From assembly GCF_021474685.1 (NCBI RefSeq), contig NZ_JAKEIT010000019.1:1-45033 (forward strand): 45,033 nucleotides of DNA. The letters run 5' to 3'. This document shows positions 8,167 through 16,631 of this stretch, piece after piece. Position 1 is the first letter of the stretch. Each line of letters starts with the position of its first letter. The notes beneath the pieces were generated by a model. That model saw only the letters and a program-made list of their open reading frames with translations, was not told the DNA's origin and ran no database searches. This DNA is from Tetragenococcus halophilus. GTDB lineage: Bacteria; Bacillota; Bacilli; Lactobacillales; Enterococcaceae. The translations under genes and the position numbers were made by a program.

Positions 8167-10314
8167 TTATTCATCATTTTCGTTATTGTTTTCTTCTTCT
8201 AATTGTTCCTTAGCCTCTGGATGATACTCTTGGTAGGATTTTGATTCATATTCATCCTCAGTTGATTCATCGCCATTTTCTGAATAAACACTGGTAGATT
8301 CATCACCTAAATCTTCTTCTTTTTTACGTAGTCGTTTGTCAATGTCTTTGTAATCATAATCGTTAGGATCGATTGGATCAAGCCCACTTTTCGAGTGGAA
8401 ACGAAGTAAATCACCTTGAGTCACTTTATCGGAAGTTTCAAGTTGCATATTAACTGCATCTTGTAATTCCTTAACAGTTGCTTGTTGTTCTTCATTAGGC
8501 GATTCGATAGCTTCACCAGTTTCATTATCATATAGCGTACCTGAATAATTTGTATAATCAGGGGATACGAAGGAACCATCCCGCATAGCTGCTACTTCTT
8601 GGTGCTCATCAGACAACAGATCTTGTCCCATTTGAATATAATTTTTGGTATCTACTCCCAACAGATGTAAAAGTGTAGGCATCGCGTCTACTTCGCCGCC
8701 ATAGGTATGATCAACACCGCCTTTATCTTGTCCAGGAATATGAATCATATAAGGGACACGTTGCATTTGAGCATTGTCATAATCATCCCATTCACTACTA
8801 TCTTTACCTAATAATTCTGCTAAGTTTTCGTTACGTCCATCGGAAATACCATAGTGATCTCCATATAAAACAATGACGGAATTATCGTATAAACCAGATT
8901 CTTTCAAGTAATCGAAGAACTCTTCCACAGCTGTATCCAAATAGTTCGCCGTAGCAAAGTAACCATTGATTGTTTTATCTGGTGTATCAGCAAGTGGGAA
9001 ACCAGCTTCGTCATTTGTAAACTCAGAATAAGGATAATGATTTGATACAGCGATAAACTTGGAATAAAACGGTTGTTGTAAATGTTCCAGATATTGTGCA
9101 GATTGTTCAAAAAAAGGTTTGTCATGCAAGCCATATTGGAATGAGTTCTCATCATTTACATCGTAATAATTTGCGTCAAAGAAATAATCATAACCAAAGT
9201 GCTTGTAAACTTCATTACGATTCCAAAAGTTTCCTGCATTTCCGTGAAAGACAGCTGAATCATAACCTTTTGTTTGCTTTAAGATATTTGGTGCTGACTC
9301 AAAGGTGTTTTTTCCACCGAATTGCGTGAAAAACGATCCTTGATTTAAGCCAAACAGTGAATTATCCATTAATGTTTCTGCATCACTAGTTTTTCCTGCT
9401 GCAACTTGATGGAAGAAGTTATCAAAACTAAAGGTGCTATCATCATGGTATAAACTATTAATAAAGGGCATTACTTCGTGTTTTTCGCCGTTTTCATCTT
9501 CTAGTTCATAATCAATTAAAAATTGTTGTACACTTTCCAAATGGACATAAATAACATTTTTGCCTTCTGCCATGCCATAATATTCATCATTAGGCTTAGC
9601 ATAATGATCATTAACGTAATCTTCAACTTCATCCATATCGTTAGGACTAGCTTCTGCTCGAACTTGCGTTGTCTGATAAGTTTGAACAGCATCATAAGCA
9701 GTGTAAGCATTAATACCAAGATATTTTACTAGATAATCACGAGAGAAAGTACGAGTTAACAGACCTGAACGATCTGTTTCAGCTAAAAATAAGTTTCCGG
9801 AAAAAACCATTACAGCTAGGGCGGTAACAGCCAAAGCTGTTCTAGCTCGGATGGGGCGATCGTCCAACTTGATTTTTTTCGTGGCAAGTGCGATTGCGAT
9901 GATAATAAAATCAATAAAGTAAAAGATATCACTTACTTTTAGCAATTCTAATGTGCTGCCTGCCAATCCTCCGGCAACTTTACCGGCACCTAAGATCGTG
10001 TTAATGGTAATAAAGTCAGTAAACTCACGATAATAAGCGGCGTTTGCAAAAAGCAAAACCGTGACCAAAAAGTAAATAAAAAGCATGGTAAAATACGATG
10101 CCTTGGTTCTTCTTACATATAAAGCAATGGATAATAGAAATAGCGTTGTCGCTATTGGATTAATTAGCAGAATAAAATACTGGATCGGGCTGTCGACACC
10201 TAAATTAAATTCTGTAAAGTAGGCAAAGATATTTTTAGCCCAAAGTAGTATTGTTAATAGGCCAAAAAAGCCTAATCTCGTATTTAGAAGATTTGGTATT
10301 TTTACATTCTTCAA
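8167..10314 (-). CDS. ltaS: LtaS-family lipoteichoic acid synthase (membrane sulfatase-fold)
   Basis: Polymerises glycerol phosphate from phosphatidylglycerol onto lipoteichoic acid at the outer membrane face. An N-terminal bundle of five TM helices (about 15-170) precedes an extracellular alkaline-phosphatase-superfamily domain. From the TTG at 10314 (715 residues), the metal-binding Glu in VHLESVQQF falls at about 260 and the catalytic Thr in AAGKTSDAE at about 309. That is close to E255/T300 of Staphylococcus aureus LtaS. YGDHYG supplies metal ligands. The acidic C-terminal tail (about 70 Glu/Asp/Ser/Asn-rich residues) is longer than usual. The frame is open to 10434, but a strong promoter lies inside that extension and GAGGAA precedes the TTG at 7-nt spacing. 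An ATG at 10374 would be leaderless. Confidence 0.9.
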   Translation of the reverse strand: MKNVKIPNLLNTRLGFFGLLTILLWAKNIFAYFTEFNLGVDSPIQYFILLINPIATTLFLLSIALYVRRTKASYFTMLFIYFLVTVLLFANAAYYREFTDFITINTILGAGKVAGGLAGSTLELLKVSDIFYFIDFIIIAIALATKKIKLDDRPIRARTALAVTALAVMVFSGNLFLAETDRSGLLTRTFSRDYLVKYLGINAYTAYDAVQTYQTTQVRAEASPNDMDEVEDYVNDHYAKPNDEYYGMAEGKNVIYVHLESVQQFLIDYELEDENGEKHEVMPFINSLYHDDSTFSFDNFFHQVAAGKTSDAETLMDNSLFGLNQGSFFTQFGGKNTFESAPNILKQTKGYDSAVFHGNAGNFWNRNEVYKHFGYDYFFDANYYDVNDENSFQYGLHDKPFFEQSAQYLEHLQQPFYSKFIAVSNHYPYSEFTNDEAGFPLADTPDKTINGYFATANYLDTAVEEFFDYLKESGLYDNSVIVLYGDHYGISDGRNENLAELLGKDSSEWDDYDNAQMQRVPYMIHIPGQDKGGVDHTYGGEVDAMPTLLHLLGVDTKNYIQMGQDLLSDEHQEVAAMRDGSFVSPDYTNYSGTLYDNETGEAIESPNEEQQATVKELQDAVNMQLETSDKVTQGDLLRFHSKSGLDPIDPNDYDYKDIDKRLRKKEEDLGDESTSVYSENGDESTEDEYESKSYQEYHPEAKEQLEEENNNENDE

Positions 10315-10381
10315 AAGTTTGTTCCTCACTTTCTGACCTGCGTCATGAAAAATTTTTTTACTATTTTCATTCATCAATAAT

Positions 10382-10410
10382 ATTTTACTAAGCCCCTGTT
10401 TGACTGTCAA
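10382..10410 (-). promoter_or_regulatory. ltaS promoter
   Basis: On the minus strand TTGACA (10410-10405), a 17-nt spacer and TAAAAT (10387-10382) form a near-consensus sigma-A promoter. The start is predicted near 10375, leaving a 60-nt leader to the TTG at 10314. Confidence 0.75.
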
Positions 10411-10531
10411 TAAAATTAGGTTTATGTAGAGCAAATTAAGTTTTTCTTATCAATTCTTTCGTGAAAGACAAAAATTGTAGGATTTGATATACTTAATTGG
10501 TAAGCAATGAATAAGGTGAACAGGTGAATAT

Positions 10532-11701
10532 ATGGAAATAAAGATCACGCAACAAGCAGCAAAACGTGTAAAAAATGGTTATCCTTTATTACAAAAAGAT
10601 GATTTAATTGATCAATTACAAGAAAATCAATGGGTCGATTTTGTTGAAAAGCAAGGAAAACGTATTGCAAAAGGGTATCTGGGCGTACAAAATAATGGTG
10701 TAGGCTGGATTTTAACTACAAAAAATCGGCCGCTTAATCATGCATTTTTTGTTGAATTATTTTTTCAGGCAAAAGAAAAACGTCGAGCTTTCTATCAGGA
10801 CAAAAAAACCGATGCATTTCGAGTACTTAACAGTGCAGGAGATGGCCTAGGGGGCATGACGGTAGATAAATATGGTGATTTTGCTGTGGTTTCTTGGTAT
10901 AACCGTACTTTATATAATAAGCAAGAAGAAATTATTTCTGCTTTTAAAGAAGTTTTCCCCGAAATAAAAGGGATCTATGAAAAGCTGCGTTTTCAAACAG
11001 ATCAACCCTATTCAAAACTACTTGCAGGAAGAAAAGCTCCTGAGCCGTTACATATTAAAGAAAACAATGTAAATTATGTGGTATATTTAAATGAAGGATT
11101 AATGACTGGAATCTTTTTAGATCAGCGAGAAGTTAGAGCTTTACTTGCTTCAGGATTTGTTAGAAATAAAGATATTTTAAATATGTTTAGTTACACAGGC
11201 GCATTTTCTGTCGCTGCTGCTGTAGGAAAAGCTAAAAGCACCACCAGTGTTGATCTAGCAAAGCGCAGTTTGAAAAAAACAAAGGAACAGTTTAACGTAA
11301 ATCAAATTGATCTTGAGCAACAAATAATTCGTATAATGGATACCTTTGATTATTTTAAGTATGCCAAGAAAAAAGGCTTAACTTTTGATTGTATTATTTT
11401 GGATCCACCGAGTTTTGCTAGGAATAAGAAAAAAGTGTTTCGTGTGGCTAAAGATTATGGAAGCTTAGTTGAAGATAGCGTGGAAATTTTAAATAGGCAA
11501 GGAATGATTATTGCTTCAACCAATGCAGGCAATGTTTCTCCTAAAAAATTCCAAACAATGATTGAAAAAGCTTTGCAAGAAAAAAATGTTACTTACAAAT
11601 TAATTAAAAAGTTTCATCTTCCTAAAGACTATGTTATTAACTCGTCTTTTCCTGAAGGGGATTATTTAAAAGTTTATTTTTATCAAATTGAAAAAAGTTA
11701 A
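10532..11701 (+). CDS. RlmI-type rRNA (cytosine-C5) methyltransferase
   Basis: A 389-residue SAM-dependent methyltransferase of the RlmI/YwbD group, which modifies 23S rRNA. The N-terminal PUA-like RNA-binding domain (about 1-75) and a linker are followed by a class I fold. The SAM loop is ILNMFSYTGAFSVAAA, and the catalytic-site motif is IILDPPSFARNKK. The C-terminus YVINSSFPEGDYLKVYFYQ is typical. A weak AGGTG lies upstream of the ATG. It is divergent from ltaS, with about 100 nt between. The aroD start follows within 20 nt of its stop, so the three genes to 13001 probably share a transcript. Confidence 0.88.
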   Translation: MEIKITQQAAKRVKNGYPLLQKDDLIDQLQENQWVDFVEKQGKRIAKGYLGVQNNGVGWILTTKNRPLNHAFFVELFFQAKEKRRAFYQDKKTDAFRVLNSAGDGLGGMTVDKYGDFAVVSWYNRTLYNKQEEIISAFKEVFPEIKGIYEKLRFQTDQPYSKLLAGRKAPEPLHIKENNVNYVVYLNEGLMTGIFLDQREVRALLASGFVRNKDILNMFSYTGAFSVAAAVGKAKSTTSVDLAKRSLKKTKEQFNVNQIDLEQQIIRIMDTFDYFKYAKKKGLTFDCIILDPPSFARNKKKVFRVAKDYGSLVEDSVEILNRQGMIIASTNAGNVSPKKFQTMIEKALQEKNVTYKLIKKFHLPKDYVINSSFPEGDYLKVYFYQIEKS

Positions 11702-11720
11702 TAGAAATGAGGGAGTTTTT

Positions 11721-12500
11721 TTGTTAGAGATAAAAAATACAAAGATAGGTAACGGCCGTCCTAAAATGTGTGTACCTATTACGGGGAAAACTACAGAAGA
11801 AATAGCGGAACAAGCAAATCGTGTAAAACACTCAGTCGCTGAGATCGTAGAATGGCGTGCTGATCTTTTTAATGAAAGCCAAGAGGTTGATGATATGATG
11901 GATACTTTAGAAATGATTGCAGGTATTCTTCCAGAAAAAATTCTATTATTTACCTTTCGTTCTGTTGAAGAAGGTGGAAACCGGCCTGTCTCTTTAAAAA
12001 TGTATCATGATCTATGTTTGTCAGCTGCTAGCACACAAAAAGTTGATTTAATGGATATAGAATTTGGAAAAGTTGAGTATTTAGGGCGTAAGTTCGTGCA
12101 AGATTTAAAAATTCAAGGAACTAAAATTATGATGAGTAGTCATGATTATGATCAAACACCAGAAGATGCGACAATGATCTATCGTGTTGGCGTTATGAAC
12201 CAATTTGGTGCCGATATTGGAAAAATCGCTGCCATGCCTCATAATTTGCAAGATGTATTAAGAATGATGAATCTTGTTTCAAGAGTTCGAGCTTTTAATG
12301 AATTACCTATTGCAACCATTTCTATGTCGGATTTAGGAAAGGTCTCAAGGATCACAGGAGAGATTACAGGTTCTGTACTTACATTTGGTTCATTGGATGA
12401 AGCACAAAGTTCAGCACCTGGTCAAATTCCTATTGATGAATTGCAATTCGTATTAGAAACATTAAGTGTAAAAGAAGAATTTAGTACAAGCGATAAATGA
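11721..12500 (+). CDS. aroD: 3-dehydroquinate dehydratase type I
   Basis: Third step of the shikimate pathway: 3-dehydroquinate to 3-dehydroshikimate through a Schiff base. The catalytic pair is present, H141 in MMSSHDYDQTP and the Schiff-base K168 in GADIGKIAAM, numbered from the TTG at 11721 (259 residues). That start is preferred because GAGGGAG (11709-11715) sits just before it and the length matches the roughly 250-residue family. An earlier in-frame ATG at 11688 would overlap the previous gene by 14 nt. WRADLF and the C-terminal SAPGQIP segment are family hallmarks. No other aro genes are nearby. Confidence 0.93.
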   Translation: MLEIKNTKIGNGRPKMCVPITGKTTEEIAEQANRVKHSVAEIVEWRADLFNESQEVDDMMDTLEMIAGILPEKILLFTFRSVEEGGNRPVSLKMYHDLCLSAASTQKVDLMDIEFGKVEYLGRKFVQDLKIQGTKIMMSSHDYDQTPEDATMIYRVGVMNQFGADIGKIAAMPHNLQDVLRMMNLVSRVRAFNELPIATISMSDLGKVSRITGEITGSVLTFGSLDEAQSSAPGQIPIDELQFVLETLSVKEEFSTSDK

Positions 12501-12515
12501 TGAGAGGGAAGTTAA

Positions 12516-13001
12516 TTGAGTAAGAAGAAAAAAGACAAGACTAACGCTATTCGCCTTGTTGAACAACAAAATATTTCTTATCAAGAACATGAATATGCTT
12601 GGAATGAGGAGCAGTTGAGCGCTGATCATGTAGCTGATGAGTTAGATGAAAATATTTCTCAAATTTTTAAAACCTTAGTCGTTGTAGGAAATAAAACGGG
12701 CACGCTCGTTGCTGTAGTTCCTGGAGATAAAGAGTTAGATTTAAAAAAGATTGCAAAAGTCAGCCAGAATAAAAAAGTTGAAATGTTACATTTGAAAGAC
12801 TTAGAAAAGACAACGGGTTATATCAGGGGTGGTTGCTCGCCTATAGGGATGAAAAAGAAATTTCCTACTTATATTGATATAACAGCCAAAAATTTTGATT
12901 CAATTTTAGTTTCAGCAGGAAAACGAGGCCTGCAAATCGAACTTGCGCCAGAAGATTTAGCAAATTTGGTAAATGGTGACTTTGCTGATATTACGGTATA
13001 A
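12516..13001 (+). CDS. ybaK: YbaK/EbsC-type aminoacyl-tRNA deacylase
   Basis: A 161-residue trans-editing enzyme of the YbaK/ProX family, which hydrolyses mischarged Cys-tRNA(Pro). Conserved features are the central lysine in QIFKTLVV, GTLVAVVPGD, and the GYIRGGCSPIGMKKKFPTYID core with the Gly-rich binding loop. It starts at TTG 12516 behind GAGAGGGAA, 15 nt after aroD, so it is co-transcribed. The enterococcal homologue is known as EbsC. It ends before a long terminator. Confidence 0.92.
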   Translation: MSKKKKDKTNAIRLVEQQNISYQEHEYAWNEEQLSADHVADELDENISQIFKTLVVVGNKTGTLVAVVPGDKELDLKKIAKVSQNKKVEMLHLKDLEKTTGYIRGGCSPIGMKKKFPTYIDITAKNFDSILVSAGKRGLQIELAPEDLANLVNGDFADITV

Positions 13002-13030
13002 AATATACAATTATAGAATAGTATAGAAAC

Positions 13031-13098
13031 AAGACAATAGTAGAGTAGCTACGTTATAAGTATTTACAAAATTAGCTGCTTGGACTGTTGTCTTTTTT
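13031..13098 (+). terminator. Terminator of the rlmI-like/aroD/ybaK transcript
   Basis: An outer stem of 11 bp (AAGACAATAGT with ACTGTTGTCTT) and an inner stem AGTAGCTA/TTAGCTGCT form a long hairpin followed by T at 13092-13098. Confidence 0.8.
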
Positions 13099-13227
13099 TA
13101 TAAGCAAAGATCATTAAGTTTTTGATATTTTTGAATTTTTCGGGAAAATTATTTGAAAATTACGAAAAAAGGTGCGTAAAAAAATTTTTTCTGGTAAAAT
13201 AGCAGAAAATACGGAGGAGGTATTTTT

Positions 13228-14577
13228 ATGACAAAAATTAATGATGCAATAACCGCAGTACAAGAAACTGTCCATAATAAGGACCCACATCAAACAGAAT
13301 TTTTACAAACAGTGGATGAATTTTTATCTACCGTAAAACCTTTTTTAGAAAAAAATCCTGAATATGTGGAAAAAAATTTATTAGCGATATTGACTGAACC
13401 TGAACGTATTTTACAATTTCGTGTGCCTTGGCAAGACGATCAAGGAAATTGGCGCGTTAATCGAGGCTATCGTATTCAATTTAATTCGGCCTTGGGACCT
13501 TATAAAGGTGGACTTAGATTCCATCCTAGCGTTAACTTAAGTATTTTAAAATTCTTAGCTTTTGAACAAATCTTTAAAAATAGTTTGACCGGTTTACCTA
13601 TTGGCGGTGGCAAAGGCGGGAGTGATTTTGATCCAAAAGGAAAATCAGATGCTGAAATTATGCGCTTTTGCCAAAGCTTTATGACAGAATTATCCAAATA
13701 TATTGGCCCAAACTTGGATATTCCAGCTGGTGATATTGGTGTTGGTGCACGTGAAATCGGATATTTATATGGCACTTATAAACGTTTAAAACAATATGAC
13801 GCCGGTGTATTAACAGGTAAGCCGCTAGATTTTTGGGGCAGCAAAGGACGTACTGAAGCGACCGGCTATGGCGTTGTCTATTTTGTTAAACATCTTTTAG
13901 CGGATAAAAACGAAAATCTTAAAGGTAAAACCGCAGCAGTTTCTGGCAGTGGAAATGTAGCAATCTATGCGATTGAAAAATTACAACAACTAGGTGCTAA
14001 GGCAGTGACTTGTTCTGACTCTAATGGATATATTTACGATGAAGAAGGGATTGACTTAGATTTATTAAAACAAGTTAAAGAAGTTGATCGCGATCGTTTA
14101 ACTGCTTATGCTAAAAAACGCCCGCAGGCCCAATATTATGAAGAGGGCAATGTGTGGGAGTTAAAAGTATCTTATGATCTTGCTTTTCCGTGTGCTACGC
14201 AAAATGAAATTGACAAAGAAAACGCAGAAGTCATGGTGGAAAATGGCGCTAAAGTTGTAGCAGAAGGGGCGAATATGCCTTGTGTAATGGAAGCTAGCGA
14301 ATATTTTATTGCTAAAGGTATTTCTTATTGCCCAGGAAAAGCAGCAAATGCTGGAGGTGTTGCAGTTTCAGCTTTAGAAATGAGTCAAAACTCACAACGT
14401 TTGCAGTGGGAAAAAGATGATGTGGACAAGCAGTTAAATACGATTATGAAGAAAATCTATGAAAGCACCCGTGATGCTGCCCAAGAATATGGTTCAGAAA
14501 ATAATTTCATGCTTGGTGCTAATATTGCAGGATTTGATCGGGTAGCTAAGGCGATGACCGAACAAGGTCTTGTGTGA
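13228..14577 (+). CDS. gdhA: NADP-type glutamate dehydrogenase
   Basis: A 449-residue hexameric glutamate dehydrogenase that reductively aminates 2-oxoglutarate. The substrate site has PYKGGLRFHP (91-100) and GGGKGGSDFDPKGKS (126-140) with the conserved lysines. The Rossmann segment AVSGSGNVAIYAIEKL (about 230-250) ends in a serine-rich loop (TCSDSNG), as in NADP enzymes. Length and motifs match the GdhA group exactly. GGAGGAGG precedes the ATG. The upstream promoter is an extended -10 (TGGTAAAAT, 13192-13200) without a good -35. A terminator behind it overlaps the pgi promoter. Confidence 0.95.
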   Translation: MTKINDAITAVQETVHNKDPHQTEFLQTVDEFLSTVKPFLEKNPEYVEKNLLAILTEPERILQFRVPWQDDQGNWRVNRGYRIQFNSALGPYKGGLRFHPSVNLSILKFLAFEQIFKNSLTGLPIGGGKGGSDFDPKGKSDAEIMRFCQSFMTELSKYIGPNLDIPAGDIGVGAREIGYLYGTYKRLKQYDAGVLTGKPLDFWGSKGRTEATGYGVVYFVKHLLADKNENLKGKTAAVSGSGNVAIYAIEKLQQLGAKAVTCSDSNGYIYDEEGIDLDLLKQVKEVDRDRLTAYAKKRPQAQYYEEGNVWELKVSYDLAFPCATQNEIDKENAEVMVENGAKVVAEGANMPCVMEASEYFIAKGISYCPGKAANAGGVAVSALEMSQNSQRLQWEKDDVDKQLNTIMKKIYESTRDAAQEYGSENNFMLGANIAGFDRVAKAMTEQGLV

Positions 14578-14589
14578 TGGAATAATTAC

Positions 14590-14618
14590 TTGAAAAAAAA
14601 TAATAAAAAAAGTAAAAT
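14590..14618 (+). promoter_or_regulatory. pgi promoter
   Basis: TTGAAA (14590-14595), 17-nt spacer, TAAAAT (14613-14618). The predicted start near 14625 falls at the loop side of the gdhA terminator hairpin, so the pgi mRNA lacks the left arm of that hairpin. Confidence 0.75.
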
Positions 14619-14649
14619 AGTAGTGTATACATTACTACTTTACTTTTTT
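14612..14649 (+). terminator. gdhA terminator overlapping the pgi promoter
   Basis: A 14-nt left arm (14612-14625) pairs with 14630-14643 across a TATA loop with one mismatch and one G-T pair, then six T (14644-14649). The left arm contains the pgi -10 box. Confidence 0.75.
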
Positions 14650-14663
14650 AAGGAGGGGGCAAC

Positions 14664-16010
14664 ATGGGACATATTTCATTTGATTATTCAAAGGTAACAC
14701 CATTTGTTAGCGAACATGAACTTGACTATATGCAAAATCAAGTAACTGCTGCAGATACAGCGTTAAGAAACGGAACAGGTGCTGGAAATGATTTCTTAGG
14801 CTGGATCGATTTGCCAGAAAATTACGACAAAGAAGAATTTTCTCGCGTTAAAAAAGCAGCTGAGAAAATTAAATCAGATTCTGACGTACTAGTTGTTATT
14901 GGTATTGGTGGTTCTTATTTAGGAGCTCGCGCAGCCATTGAGTTTTTACAACACTCATTTTATAATGCGTTACCAAAAGAACAACGAAAGACACCACAAG
15001 TGCTTTTTGCAGGAAATTCTATTTCTTCAACTTATTTAGCTGATTTAATTGAATTGATCGGCGATCGTGATTTTTCCGTAAATGTTATTTCAAAATCAGG
15101 AACCACTACCGAACCGGCAATCGCATTCCGAGTATTCAAAGAATTACTGATTAATAAGTATGGTAATGAAGAAGCTAATAAACGAATTTATGCGACAACA
15201 GATCGTCAAAAAGGCGCTGTAAAAGAAGAAGCTGACGCTCAAGGCTGGGAAACTTTTGTCATTCCAGACGACGTAGGTGGTCGTTTTACTGTATTAACAC
15301 CTGTTGGTTTATTGCCTATTGCTGTTAGTGGCGCAGATATCGACGCTTTAATGCAAGGTGCCGCTGATGCTCGTAAAGCATATATGGATCCAGATTTGAA
15401 GAAAAATGAAGCTTATCAATACGCTGCTTTGCGTAATATTTTGCACCGTAAAGATAAAGCTATTGAAATTTTGGTTAACTATGAACCAGGAATGCAATAC
15501 TTCTCTGAATGGTGGAAACAATTATATGGTGAATCTGAAGGAAAAGACCAAAAAGGTATTTATCCATCAAGTGCTAACTTTTCAACAGATCTTCACTCAG
15601 TAGGCCAAACGATTCAAGATGGCACACGCAATGTGTTTGAAACAGTAGTAAAAGTAGAAAACCCACGTAAAAGTGTTTCTATTCCAAAACAAGAATCTGA
15701 TTTAGATGGATTAGGTTACTTACAAGGAAAAGAAATTGACTTTGTAAATACAAAAGCATTTGAAGGAACATTGCTAGCTCATACTGATGGCAACGTACCA
15801 AACTTATTATTAAAAATCCCAGAAATGGATGAATATACTTTAGGCTATACAATGTATTTCTTTGAAATTGCTGTGGGTATTTCAGGTTACCTAAATGGCG
15901 TTAATCCATTTGACCAACCAGGTGTTGAAGCCTACAAGAAAAACATGTTCGCTCTATTAGGCAAACCAGGCTTTGAAGACTTGGCTGATAAGTTGAATAA
16001 ACGTTTATAG
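14664..16010 (+). CDS. pgi: Glucose-6-phosphate isomerase
   Basis: Interconverts glucose-6-phosphate and fructose-6-phosphate in glycolysis. The 448-residue length is that of the short Gram-positive PGI. The sugar-phosphate site [12 protein letters not shown] (about 141-152), [11 protein letters not shown] near residue 80 and [12 protein letters not shown] are diagnostic. AAGGAGGGGG gives a very strong ribosome site. The last 25 codons are part of an attachment-site duplication: a near-identical copy lies at 20424-20504. The gene itself is intact, as is usual when an element integrates at a gene end and restores the coding sequence. Confidence 0.97.
   Translation: MGHISFDYSKVTPFVSEHELDYMQNQVTAADTALRNGTGAGNDFLGWIDLPENYDKEEFSRVKKAAEKIKSDSDVLVVIGIGGSYLGARAAIEFLQHSFYNALPKEQRKTPQVLFAGNSISSTYLADLIELIGDRDFSVNVISKSGTTTEPAIAFRVFKELLINKYGNEEANKRIYATTDRQKGAVKEEADAQGWETFVIPDDVGGRFTVLTPVGLLPIAVSGADIDALMQGAADARKAYMDPDLKKNEAYQYAALRNILHRKDKAIEILVNYEPGMQYFSEWWKQLYGESEGKDQKGIYPSSANFSTDLHSVGQTIQDGTRNVFETVVKVENPRKSVSIPKQESDLDGLGYLQGKEIDFVNTKAFEGTLLAHTDGNVPNLLLKIPEMDEYTLGYTMYFFEIAVGISGYLNGVNPFDQPGVEAYKKNMFALLGKPGFEDLADKLNKRL
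15931..16010 (+). repeat. Left end repeat (pgi 3' end), putative attachment site
   Basis: The 3' end of pgi, from CCTACAA to the TAG stop, recurs at 20424-20504 with about five substitutions and one inserted base. The longest identical block runs GCTCTATTAGGC through GACTTGGCTGAT. Direct repeats of a housekeeping gene end are the signature of tyrosine-recombinase integration. Confidence 0.75.
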
Positions 16011-16059
16011 TACGTCGAATGAAAAACGTGATAGCGAGATAGAAGAGCTCACAAAAAGA

Positions 16060-16098
16060 AAAAGTGGAGGTCAATGGATATTTGATCTCCACTTTTTT
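16060..16098 (+). terminator. pgi terminator
   Basis: AAAAAGTGGAGGTCAA pairs with TTTGATCTCCACTTTTTT across a 6-nt loop with one G-T pair and ends in a T-run. Confidence 0.85.
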
Positions 16099-16141
16099 GA
16101 CGTAATTTTTACTTGTTAAGCTTAAGTGAAAGGTAATGAGA

Positions 16142-16268
16142 TCGAGAAGTGTTGTTTATTTAGTGGCCGAATAAATAATAAAACCGAAAAAAATTGTTTA
16201 TTCAATGCTCGAATAAATAAAAAAAGTCGAGAAGTGTTGTCTATTCAATAGTTAAATGAGTAATAAAA
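16142..16268 (+). repeat. Three imperfect tandem repeats of 42-43 bp
   Basis: Units start at 16142, 16184 and 16227. The first and third share TCGAGAAGTGTTGT exactly. Each contains a small inverted repeat of the form TTTATT...AATAAA, weaker in the third. They lie just inside the left end of the pgi-integrated element. They could be arm-type integrase sites or remnant iterons; nothing in them looks like coding sequence. Confidence 0.6.
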
Positions 16269-16345
16269 ATGTTAATTAATTAAATACTCGAACAATTTCA
16301 AGCAAAGTAGGGGAACTTAGTCAGAGAGCCTTTCAGCTGCAGACC

Positions 16346-16371
16346 AAATCACCAGTTCACACTGGTGGTTT
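16346..16371 (-). terminator. Hairpin downstream of the split phosphodiesterase gene
   Basis: AAATCACCAGT pairs with ACTGGTGGTTT (11 bp, loop TCAC). It lies immediately after the stop of the minus-strand gene. The T-tract is weak in both directions, so termination is plausible rather than certain. Confidence 0.5.
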
Positions 16372-16493
16372 TGATTACCTATTTTCATCTTCTAGCGTTA
16401 AAGCTTTTGCAGTATAATTTGTAAAATAACTGTCAACATCTAAATCTATCGCTTCGCTAATCTCATCAATAGTATTTAAAGTCCATACATTAA

Positions 16494-16510
16494 ATTCTGG
16501 ATCTATGTCA
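16494..16510. repeat. 17-bp direct repeat, left copy
   Basis: ATTCTGGATCTATGTCA, identical to 17873-17889 and differing on both outer sides, flanks the IS. The pre-insertion gene contains it once, so it is a duplication made on insertion or a later event. Confidence 0.85.
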
Positions 16511-16571
16511 AGAAATTGGACACATAAAATGTTGAATCTTCTTACAATCCCTACCGCGCTTCGCTTGCTGG

Positions 16572-16617
16572 CCTCTCAGGTAATGAAAGGGACGCTACCC
16601 TTTCATTACCTGAGAGG
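16572..16617. terminator. Perfect 20-bp hairpin at the IS left end
   Basis: 16572-16591 pairs without mismatch with 16598-16617 across a 6-nt loop. It stands between the orfB stop and the IS end. No long T-run follows, so it may insulate the transposase from outside transcription or act as a weak terminator. Confidence 0.6.
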
Positions 16618-16631
16618 GTGTTAAATTCCTT

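Noticed and set aside
9096-9329. Plus-strand open frame inside ltaS
   Set aside because: It is antisense to a well-supported catalytic domain and has no start signals.
16142-16268. CRISPR array
   Set aside because: Units are contiguous, imperfect and without spacers; no cas genes are present.
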